Positions 53,721-64,000 of a DNA stretch of 64,000 nt are shown piece after piece. The notes under the pieces were generated by a model. The model saw only the letters and a program-made list of their open reading frames with translations, did not search any database and was not told where the DNA came from. Source of the stretch: Bombus terrestris (lineage: Eukaryota > Arthropoda > Insecta > Hymenoptera > Apidae); the NCBI RefSeq assembly GCF_910591885.1, contig NW_025963557.1, positions 1,798,001 through 1,862,000 of the forward strand, in the 5' to 3' direction. Position 1 is the first letter of the stretch, and each line of letters begins with the position of its first letter. Position numbers and translations under genes: made by a program.

Positions 53721-55977
53721 CGTAATGTAGTATTACGTTATAACATATGACGGTATGTAGTATTACGTTATTCGGTATAACGTTATATAGTGTTACTTTA
53801 TGAAGTATGACGTTATGTTGTATTACGTTATAGCGTATGACGTTATGGAGCATTACGTTATAACGTATGAGGTCATGTGGTATTACATTAGTACGAATAT
53901 CGTAATATTGTGTTACTTTATGACGTACGACGTCATGTATTATTACTTTATGACGTATGACGTCGTGTAGTATTACGTTATAACGTATGACGTTATGTAT
54001 TATTACGATATAACGTAATACGTTATGCAGAATTGGGTTATAACGTATGACGTCATGTAGTATTACGTTATAACGTATGACGTCATGTGGTGTTACGTTA
54101 TTGCGAATAACGTTATATTGTGCTACTTTGTGACGTATGACGTAATGTAGTATTACGTTATAACATATGACGGTATGTAGTATTACGTTATTCGGTATAA
54201 CGTTATATAGTGTTACTTTATGAAGTATGACGTTATGTTGTATTACGTTATAGCGTATGACGTTATGGAGCATTACGATATAACGTATGACGTCATGTGG
54301 TGTTACGTAATTGCGAATAACGTTATATTGTGTTACTTTATGACGTATGACGTCATGTAGTATTAGGTTACAACGTATGACGTTATGTATTATTACGTTA
54401 TAACGTAGGACGTTATGTATTATTACGATATAACGTATGACGTCATGTAGTATTACGTTATAACGTATGACGTCATGTAGTATTACGTTATTACGAATAT
54501 CGTAATATTGTGTTACTTTATGACGTATGACGTCATGTAGTATTACTTTATGACGTATGACGTCATGTAGTATTACTTTATGACGTATGACGTCATGTAG
54601 TATTAGGTTACAACGTATGACGTCATGTAGTATTAGGTTACAACGTATGACGTTATGTATTATTACGATATAACGTATGACGTTATGCAGTATTAGGCTA
54701 TAACGTATGACGTCATGTAGTTTTGCGTTATAACGTATGACGTTATGTAGTATTACGATATAACGTATGAGGTCATGTGGTATTACATTAGTACGAATAT
54801 CGTAATATTGTGTTACTTTATGACGTACGACGTCATGTAGTATTACGTTATAACGTATGACGGTATGTAGTATTATGTTATTCCGTATAACGTTATGTAT
54901 TATTACGATATAACGAACAACGTCATATAGAATTACGATATAACGCACAACGTTATGTCGTATTACGTTATAACGTATCATGTCATGTAGTATTACATTA
55001 TAACATATGACGTCATGTAGTGTTACGATATAACGTACAACGTTATATAGAATTTCGATATAACGCACAACGTTATATAGAATTTCGATATAACGCACAA
55101 CGTTATGTCGTATTACGTTATAAGGTATCATGTCATGTAGCATTACGTTATAACGTATGACGGTATGTAGTATTGCGTTATTCCGTATAACGTTATATAG
55201 TGTTACGTTATAAAGTATGACGTCATGTAGTATTACGTTATAACGTATGACGTCATGTAGTATTACGATATAACGTACAACGTTATGTCGTATTACGTTA
55301 TAACGTATCATGTCATGTAGTATTACGTTATAACGTATGCCGTCATGTAGTATTACGTTATAACATATGACGTCATGTAGTATTACGATATAACGTACAA
55401 CGTTATATAGAATTACGATATAACGCACAACGTTATGTCCTATTACGTTATAACGTATGACGTCATGTAGTATTACGTTATAACGTATGACGTTATGGGG
55501 TATTACGTTATAACGTATGAGGTCATGTGGTATTACGTTATTACGAATATCGTAATATTGTGATACTTTATGACGTATGACGCCATGTAGTGTTACGTTA
55601 TAACGTATGGCGTTATGTAGTATTACGATTTAACGTATGACGTCATGTGGTATTACGTTATTGCGAATAACGTTATATTGTGTTACTTTATTATGTATGA
55701 CGTCATGTAGTATTACGTTATAACGTATGACGGTATGTAGTATTACGTTATTCCGTATAACGTTATATAGTGTTACTTTTTGAAGTATGACGTTATGTTG
55801 TATTACCTTATAACGTATGACGTTATGGAGTATTACGTTATAACGTATGAGGTCATGTGGTATTACATTATTACGAATATCGTAATATTGTGTTACTTTA
55901 TGACGTACGACGTCATGTAGTATTACTTTATGACGTATGACGTCATGTAGTATTACGTTATTCCGTATAACGTTATA

Positions 55978-58698
55978 TCATGTTACTTTATGACGTATGA
56001 CGTCATGTAGTATCACTTTATGACATATGACGTCATGTAGTATTAGGTTACAACGTATGACGTTATGTATTATTACGATATAACGTATGACGTTATGTAT
56101 TATTACGATATAACGTATGACGTCATGTAGTATTGCGTAATAACGTATGCCGTCATGTAGTATTACGTTATAACATATGACGTCATGTAGTATTACGATA
56201 TAACGTACAACGTTATATAGAATTACGATATAACGCACAACGTTATGTCGTATTACGTTATAACGTATCATGTCATGTAGTATTACGTTATAACGTATGA
56301 CGTTATGGAGTATTACGTTATAACGTATGAGGTCATGTGGTATTACGTTATTACGAATAACGTTATATTGTGTTACTTTATGACGTATGTCGTCATGTAG
56401 TATTACTTTATGACGTATGACGTCATGTAGTATTACTTTATGACGTATGACGTCATGTAGTATTACTTTATGACGTATGACCTCATGTAGTATTAGGTTA
56501 CAACGTATGACGTTATGTATTATTACGATATAACGTATGACGTTATGTATTATTACGATATAACGTATGACGTTATGTAGCATTACGTTATAACGTATGA
56601 GGTCATGTGGTATTACATTAGTACGAATATCGTAATATTGTGTTACTTTATGACGTATGACGTCATGTAGTATTAGGTTGCAACGTATGACGTTATGTAT
56701 TATTACGATATAACGTATGACGTTATTCAGTATTAGGTTATAACGTATGACGTTCTGTATTATTACGATATAACGTATGACGTTATGCAGTATTAGGTTA
56801 TAACGTATGACGTCATGTAGTTTTGCGTTATAACGTATGACGTTATGTAGTATTACGATATAACGTATGACGTCATCTGGTGTTACGTTATTGCGAATAA
56901 CGTTATATTGTGCTACTTTGTGACGTATGACGTAATGTAGTATCATGTTATAACATATGACGGTATGTAGTATTACGTTATTCGGTATAACGTTATATAG
57001 TGTTACTTTATGAAGTATGACGTTATGTTGTATTACGTTATAGCGTATGACGTTATGGAGCATTACGTTATAACGTATGAGGTCATGTGGTATTACATTA
57101 GTACGAATATCGTAATATTGTGTTACTTTATGACGTACGACGTCATGTATTATTACTTTATGACGTATGACGTCGTGTAGTATTACGTTATAACGTATGA
57201 CGTTATGTATTATTACGATATAACGTAATACGTTATGCAGAATTGGGTTATAACGTATGACGTCATGTAGTATTATGTTATAACGTATGACGTCATGTAG
57301 TATTACGATATAACGTACAACGTTATGTTGTATTACGTTATAACGTATCATGTCATGTAGTATAACGTTATAACGTATGACGTTATGGAGTATTACGTTA
57401 TAACGTATGATGTCATGTGGTATTACGTTATTACGAATATCGTAATATTGTTTTACTTTATGACGTATGACGTCATGTAGTATTACTTTATGACGTATGA
57501 CGTCATGTAGTATTACTTTATGACGTATGACGTCATGTAGTATTACTTTATGACGTATGACGTCATGTAGTATTACTTTATGACGTATGACGTCATGTAG
57601 TATTACTTTATGACGTATGACGTCATGTAGTATTAGGTTACAACGTATGACGTCATGTAGTATTAGGTTACAACGTATGACGTTATGTATTATTACGATA
57701 TAACGTATGACGTTATGCAGTATTAGGCTATAACGTATGACGTCATGTAGTTTTGCGTTATAACGTATGACGTTATGTAGTATTACGATATAACGTATGA
57801 CGTCATGTGGTGTTACGTTATTGCGAATAACGTTATATTGTGTTACTTTATGACGTATGACGTCATGTAGTATTAGGTTACAACGTATGACGTCATGTAG
57901 TATTACGTTACAACGTATGACGTTATGTATTATTACGATATAACGTATGACGTTATGCAGTATTAGGCTATAACGTATGACGTCATGTAGTTTTGCGTTA
58001 TAACGTATGACGTTATGTAGTATTACGATATAACGTATGAGGTCATGTGGTATTACATTAGTACGAATATCGTAATATTGTGTTACTTTATGACGTACGA
58101 CGTCATGTAGTATTACGTTATAACGTATGACGGTATGTAGTATTATGTTATTCCGTATAACGTTATGTATTATTACGATATAACGAACAACGTCATATAG
58201 AATTACGATATAACGCACAACGTTATGTCGTATTACGTTATAACGTATCATGTCATGTAGTATTACATTATAACATATGACGTCATGTAGTGTTACGATA
58301 TAACGTACAACGATATATAGAATTTCGATATAACGTACAACGATATATAGAATTTCGATATAACGCACAACGTTATGTCGTATTACGTTATAACGTATCA
58401 TGTCATGTAGCATTACGTTATAACGTATGACGGTATGTAGTATTGCGTTATTCCGTATAACGTTATATAGTGTTACGTTATAAAGTATGACGTCATGTAG
58501 TATTACGTTATAACGTATGACGTCATGTAGTATTACGATATAACGTACAACGTTATGTCGTATTACGTTATAACGTATCATGTCATGTAGTATTACGTTA
58601 TAACGTATGCCGTCATGTAGTATTACGTTATAACATATGACGTCATGTAGTATTACGATATAACGTACAACGTTATATAGAATTACGATATAACGCAC
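55978..58698 (-). other. Minus-strand open frame (906 codons), repeat by-product
   Basis: Confined to the first 4,890-bp module. It ends at an ATCATG unit and starts near a TCCTATTACG unit. Confidence 0.7.
57459..57638. repeat. Run of six near-identical TATGACG units
   Basis: Six successive units share TATGACGTATGACGTC at their start. Five end ATTACTT and the last ATTAGGT. Each has the intact CRE octamer, making this one of the two densest stretches of TGACGTCA at exact 30-bp spacing. Confidence 0.85.
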
Positions 58699-60867
58699 AA
58701 CGTTATGTCCTATTACGTTATAACGTATGACGTCATGTAGTATTACGTTATAACGTATGACGTTATGGGGTATTACGTTATAACGTATGAGGTCATGTGG
58801 TATTACGTTATTACGAATATCGTAATATTGTGATACTTTATGACGTATGACGCCATGTAGTATTACGTTATAACGTATGGCGTTATGTAGTATTACGATT
58901 TAACGTATGACGTCATGTGGTATTACGTTATTGCGAATAACGTTATATTGTGTTACTTTATTATGTATGACGTCATGTAGTATTACGTTATAACGTATGA
59001 CGGTATGTAGTATTACGTTATTCCGTATAACGTTATATAGTGTTACTTTATGACGTACGACGTTATGTAGTATTACTTTATGACGTGTGACGTCATGTGG
59101 TATTACGTTATTGCGAATAACGTTATATTGTGTTACTTTATGACGTATGACGTCATGTAGTATTACGTTATAACGTATGACGGTATGTAGTATTACGTTA
59201 TTCCGTATAACGTTATATCGTGTTACTTTATGACGTATGACGTCATGTAGTATCACTTTATGACATATGACGTCATGTAGTATTAGGTTACAACGTATGA
59301 CGTTATGTATTATTACGATATAACGTATGACGTCATGTAGTATTACTTTATGACGTATGACGTCATGTAGTATTACTTTATGACGTATGACGTCATGTAG
59401 TATTACTTTATGACGTATGACGTCATGTAGTATTAGGTTACAACGTATGACGTCATGTAGTATTAGGTTACAACGTATGACGTTATGTATTATTACGATA
59501 TAACGTATGACGTTATGTATTATTACGATATAACGTATGACGTCATGTAGTATTGCGTAATAACGTATGCCGTCATGTAGTATTACGTTATAACATATGA
59601 CGTCATGTAGTATTACGATATAACGTACAACGTTATATAGAATTACGATATAACGCACAACGTTATGTCGTATTACGTTATAACGTATCATGTCATGTAG
59701 TATTACGTTATAACGTATGACGTTATGGAGTATTACGTTATAACGTATGAGGTCATGTGGTATTACGTTATTACGAATAACGTTATATTGTGTTACTTTA
59801 TGACGTATGTCGTCATGTAGTATTACTTTATGACGTATGACGTCATGTAGTATTACTTTATGACGTATGACGTCATGTAGTATTACTTTATGACGTATGA
59901 CCTCATGTAGTATTAGGTTACAACGTATGACGTTATGTATTATTACGATATAACGTATGACGTTATGTATTATTACGATATAACGTATGACGTTATGTAG
60001 CATTACGTTATAACGTATGAGGTCATGTGGTATTACATTAGTACGAATATCGTAATATTGTGTTACTTTATGACGTATGACGTCATGTAGTATTAGGTTG
60101 CAACGTATGACGTTATGTATTATTACGATATAACGTATGACGTTATTCAGTATTAGGTTATAACGTATGACGTTCTGTATTATTACGATATAACGTATGA
60201 CGTTATGCAGTATTAGGTTATAACGTATGACGTCATGTAGTTTTGCGTTATAACGTATGACGTTATGTAGTATTACGATATAACGTATGACGTCATCTGG
60301 TGTTACGTTATTGCGAATAACGTTATATTGTGCTACTTTGTGACGTATGACGTAATGTAGTATTACGTTATAACGTATGACGTTATGGGGTATTACGTTA
60401 TAACGTATGAGGTCATGTGGTATTACGTTATTACGAATATCGTAATATTGTGATACTTTATGACGTATGACGCCATGTAGTGTTACGTTATAACGTATGG
60501 CGTTATGTAGTATTACGATTTAACGTATGACGTCATGTGGTATTACGTTATTGCGAATAACGTTATATTGTGTTACTTTATTATGTATGACGTCATGTAG
60601 TATTACGTTATAACGTATGACGGTATGTAGTATTACGTTATTCCGTATAACGTTATATAGTGTTACTTTTTGAAGTATGACGTTATGTTGTATTACCTTA
60701 TAACGTATGACGTTATGGAGTATTACGTTATAACGTATGAGGTCATGTGGTATTACATTATTACGAATATCGTAATATTGTGTTACTTTATGACGTACGA
60801 CGTCATGTAGTATTACTTTATGACGTATGACGTCATGTAGTATTACGTTATTCCGTATAACGTTATA

Positions 60868-63588
60868 TCATGTTACTTTATGACGTATGACGTCATGTAG
60901 TATCACTTTATGACATATGACGTCATGTAGTATTAGGTTACAACGTATGACGTTATGTATTATTACGATATAACGTATGACGTTATGTATTATTACGATA
61001 TAACGTATGACGTCATGTAGTATTGCGTAATAACGTATGCCGTCATGTAGTATTACGTTATAACATATGACGTCATGTAGTATTACGATATAACGTACAA
61101 CGTTATATAGAATTACGATATAACGCACAACGTTATGTCGTATTACGTTATAACGTATCATGTCATGTAGTATTACGTTATAACGTATGACGTTATGGAG
61201 TATTACGTTATAACGTATGAGGTCATGTGGTATTACGTTATTACGAATAACGTTATATTGTGTTACTTTATGACGTATGTCGTCATGTAGTATTACTTTA
61301 TGACGTATGACGTCATGTAGTATTACTTTATGACGTATGACGTCATGTAGTATTACTTTATGACGTATGACCTCATGTAGTATTAGGTTACAACGTATGA
61401 CGTTATGTATTATTACGATATAACGTATGACGTTATGTATTATTACGATATAACGTATGACGTTATGTAGCATTACGTTATAACGTATGAGGTCATGTGG
61501 TATTACATTAGTACGAATATCGTAATATTGTGTTACTTTATGACGTATGACGTCATGTAGTATTAGGTTGCAACGTATGACGTTATGTATTATTACGATA
61601 TAACGTATGACGTTATTCAGTATTAGGTTATAACGTATGACGTTCTGTATTATTACGATATAACGTATGACGTTATGCAGTATTAGGTTATAACGTATGA
61701 CGTCATGTAGTTTTGCGTTATAACGTATGACGTTATGTAGTATTACGATATAACGTATGACGTCATCTGGTGTTACGTTATTGCGAATAACGTTATATTG
61801 TGCTACTTTGTGACGTATGACGTAATGTAGTATCATGTTATAACATATGACGGTATGTAGTATTACGTTATTCGGTATAACGTTATATAGTGTTACTTTA
61901 TGAAGTATGACGTTATGTTGTATTACGTTATAGCGTATGACGTTATGGAGCATTACGTTATAACGTATGAGGTCATGTGGTATTACATTAGTACGAATAT
62001 CGTAATATTGTGTTACTTTATGACGTACGACGTCATGTATTATTACTTTATGACGTATGACGTCGTGTAGTATTACGTTATAACGTATGACGTTATGTAT
62101 TATTACGATATAACGTAATACGTTATGCAGAATTGGGTTATAACGTATGACGTCATGTAGTATTATGTTATAACGTATGACGTCATGTAGTATTACGATA
62201 TAACGTACAACGTTATGTTGTATTACGTTATAACGTATCATGTCATGTAGTATAACGTTATAACGTATGACGTTATGGAGTATTACGTTATAACGTATGA
62301 TGTCATGTGGTATTACGTTATTACGAATATCGTAATATTGTTTTACTTTATGACGTATGACGTCATGTAGTATTACTTTATGACGTATGACGTCATGTAG
62401 TATTACTTTATGACGTATGACGTCATGTAGTATTACTTTATGACGTATGACGTCATGTAGTATTACTTTATGACGTATGACGTCATGTAGTATTACTTTA
62501 TGACGTATGACGTCATGTAGTATTAGGTTACAACGTATGACGTCATGTAGTATTAGGTTACAACGTATGACGTTATGTATTATTACGATATAACGTATGA
62601 CGTTATGCAGTATTAGGCTATAACGTATGACGTCATGTAGTTTTGCGTTATAACGTATGACGTTATGTAGTATTACGATATAACGTATGACGTCATGTGG
62701 TGTTACGTTATTGCGAATAACGTTATATTGTGTTACTTTATGACGTATGACGTCATGTAGTATTAGGTTACAACGTATGACGTCATGTAGTATTAGGTTA
62801 CAACGTATGACGTTATGTATTATTACGATATAACGTATGACGTTATGCAGTATTAGGCTATAACGTATGACGTCATGTAGTTTTGCGTTATAACGTATGA
62901 CGTTATGTAGTATTACGATATAACGTATGAGGTCATGTGGTATTACATTAGTACGAATATCGTAATATTGTGTTACTTTATGACGTACGACGTCATGTAG
63001 TATTACGTTATAACGTATGACGGTATGTAGTATTATGTTATTCCGTATAACGTTATGTATTATTACGATATAACGAACAACGTCATATAGAATTACGATA
63101 TAACGCACAACGTTATGTCGTATTACGTTATAACGTATCATGTCATGTAGTATTACATTATAACATATGACGTCATGTAGTGTTACGATATAACGTACAA
63201 CGATATATAGAATTTCGATATAACGTACAACGATATATAGAATTTCGATATAACGCACAACGTTATGTCGTATTACGTTATAACGTATCATGTCATGTAG
63301 CATTACGTTATAACGTATGACGGTATGTAGTATTGCGTTATTCCGTATAACGTTATATAGTGTTACGTTATAAAGTATGACGTCATGTAGTATTACGTTA
63401 TAACGTATGACGTCATGTAGTATTACGATATAACGTACAACGTTATGTCGTATTACGTTATAACGTATCATGTCATGTAGTATTACGTTATAACGTATGC
63501 CGTCATGTAGTATTACGTTATAACATATGACGTCATGTAGTATTACGATATAACGTACAACGTTATATAGAATTACGATATAACGCAC
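60868..63588 (-). other. Minus-strand open frame (906 codons), duplicate of the previous
   Basis: Copy of 55978-58698 in the second module. I see one residue different (L here, V there, in an RCN-x-ILHD unit). Confidence 0.7.
62349..62528. repeat. Run of six near-identical TATGACG units (copy)
   Basis: Same run, 4,890 bp further on, in the second module copy. Confidence 0.85.
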
Positions 63589-64000
63589 AACGTTATGTCC
63601 TATTACGTTATAACGTATGACGTCATGTAGTATTACGTTATAACGTATGACGTTATGGGGTATTACGTTATAACGTATGAGGTCATGTGGTATTACGTTA
63701 TTACGAATATCGTAATATTGTGATACTTTATGACGTATGACGCCATGTAGTATTACGTTATAACGTATGGCGTTATGTAGTATTACGATTTAACGTATGA
63801 CGTCATGTGGTATTACGTTATTGCGAATAACGTTATATTGTGTTACTTTATTATGTATGACGTCATGTAGTATTACGTTATAACGTATGACGGTATGTAG
63901 TATTACGTTATTCCGTATAACGTTATATAGTGTTACTTTATGACGTACGACGTTATGTAGTATTACTTTATGACGTGTGACGTCATGTGGTATTACGTTA

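Larger units (their letters stand above)
55460..60350. repeat. 4,890-bp module, copy 1
   Basis: Length is 163 units exactly. The following 3.6 kb repeat it almost base for base. The one difference I noticed between the long open frames of the two copies is at 57,901 (TATTACGTTACAACG here, TATTAGGTTACAACG at 62,791). Confidence 0.88.
1..64000. repeat. Satellite array of a 30-bp monomer filling the window
   Basis: Every line of the sequence reads as successive 30-bp units related to one consensus: first half TATAACGTATGACGT, second half CATGTAGTATTACGT. About 2,130 units fit. No stretch of unique DNA interrupts them, so this entry covers all the non-genic sequence. Common variants change the middle (ATGACGGTAT, ATAACGTTAT, ATATCGTAAT), the end (ATTACGA, ATTAGGT, TTTTGCGT, GTGTTACTT) or the start (TATTGCG, TATTCCG, TATGACG, TACAACG). 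Variants recur in fixed orders, so the array is organised in higher-order repeats. The array continues past both window edges. I infer a eukaryotic satellite; the host, and whether the array is centromeric, cannot be read from the sequence. Confidence 0.97.
60351..64000. repeat. 4,890-bp module, copy 2, cut by the window end
   Basis: It matches copy 1 from about 55,470 to 59,110, where the window ends. The left joint follows a TAATGTAG unit at 60,360, directly at the GACGTTATGGGG unit. Confidence 0.88.

Noticed and set aside
1..64000. CRISPR array
   Set aside because: The repeats are about 30 bp but follow each other directly with no unique spacers, and there are no neighbouring cas genes.
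1..64000. Telomeric or degenerate telomeric repeat
   Set aside because: ATTAGGTTACAACG occurs as a unit variant, but there is no short TTAGGG-type tandem tract.
1..64000. rRNA, tRNA or other structured RNA genes
   Set aside because: No segment departs from the monomer pattern long enough to hold one.
1..64000. Z-DNA-forming tract
   Set aside because: Short alternating purine-pyrimidine stretches (ACGTATG, CATGTA) occur in each unit but are broken every 6 to 8 bases, too short to argue from.

Overview
The whole 64,000-base window is one uninterrupted tandem-repeat (satellite) array. I find no unique sequence, protein gene, RNA gene, transposable element or CRISPR array. The array runs off both ends. 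It is about 2,130 copies of a 30-bp monomer whose two halves read TATAACGTATGACGT and then CATGTAGTATTACGT. The halves match at 10 of 15 positions, so the 30-mer looks like a dimer of an older 15-bp repeat. The consensus is about 33 percent GC, yet three of its four C's are in CpG, always inside an ACGT core. A pure, layered array of this size suggests a eukaryotic chromosome (centromeric, pericentromeric, subtelomeric or a heterochromatic block) assembled from long reads. Nothing visible identifies the species.

Each consensus monomer carries two perfect palindromes: a 10-mer, ATGACGTCAT, holding the octamer TGACGTCA (the classic CRE/ATF bZIP site), and a 14-mer, TACGTTATAACGTA, across the monomer junction. 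Many diverged monomers replace the first with ATAACGTTAT, another perfect palindrome at the same place. Roughly 15 monomer variants are interleaved in recurring orders, giving repeats of about 240 bp and larger modules of 1 to 7 kb.

Layout. 1-7,050: mosaic of 2.3-2.6 kb modules, rich in 240-bp periodicity. 7,051-11,322: two tandem copies of a 2,131-bp module. 11,323-30,775: large duplications with offsets of 5,067, 7,017, 2,638, 4,078 and 2,489 bp. This region carries nine copies of a junction block that starts with a 14-bp half-unit and shifts repeat phase by -1. 30,776-45,190: twelve more junction blocks, each of which also throws the array half a monomer (15 bp) out of register. 45,191-49,690: copies of neighbouring material without junction blocks. 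49,691-64,000: modules at offsets of 4,019, 3,779 and 4,890 bp. The last pair is nearly identical and the second copy is cut by the window edge.

Tracking the repeat phase across the window gives 31 phase-changing events: five +1, five isolated -1 and 21 junction blocks. Their sum reproduces the phase seen at the right end. Everything else is substitution or gain and loss of whole units. Because 30 is divisible by 3 and one minus-strand frame of the monomer has no stop, long minus-strand open frames occur (up to 1,108 codons, a VIRYN/VILHD pentapeptide repeat). I treat them as by-products of the repeat, not genes.
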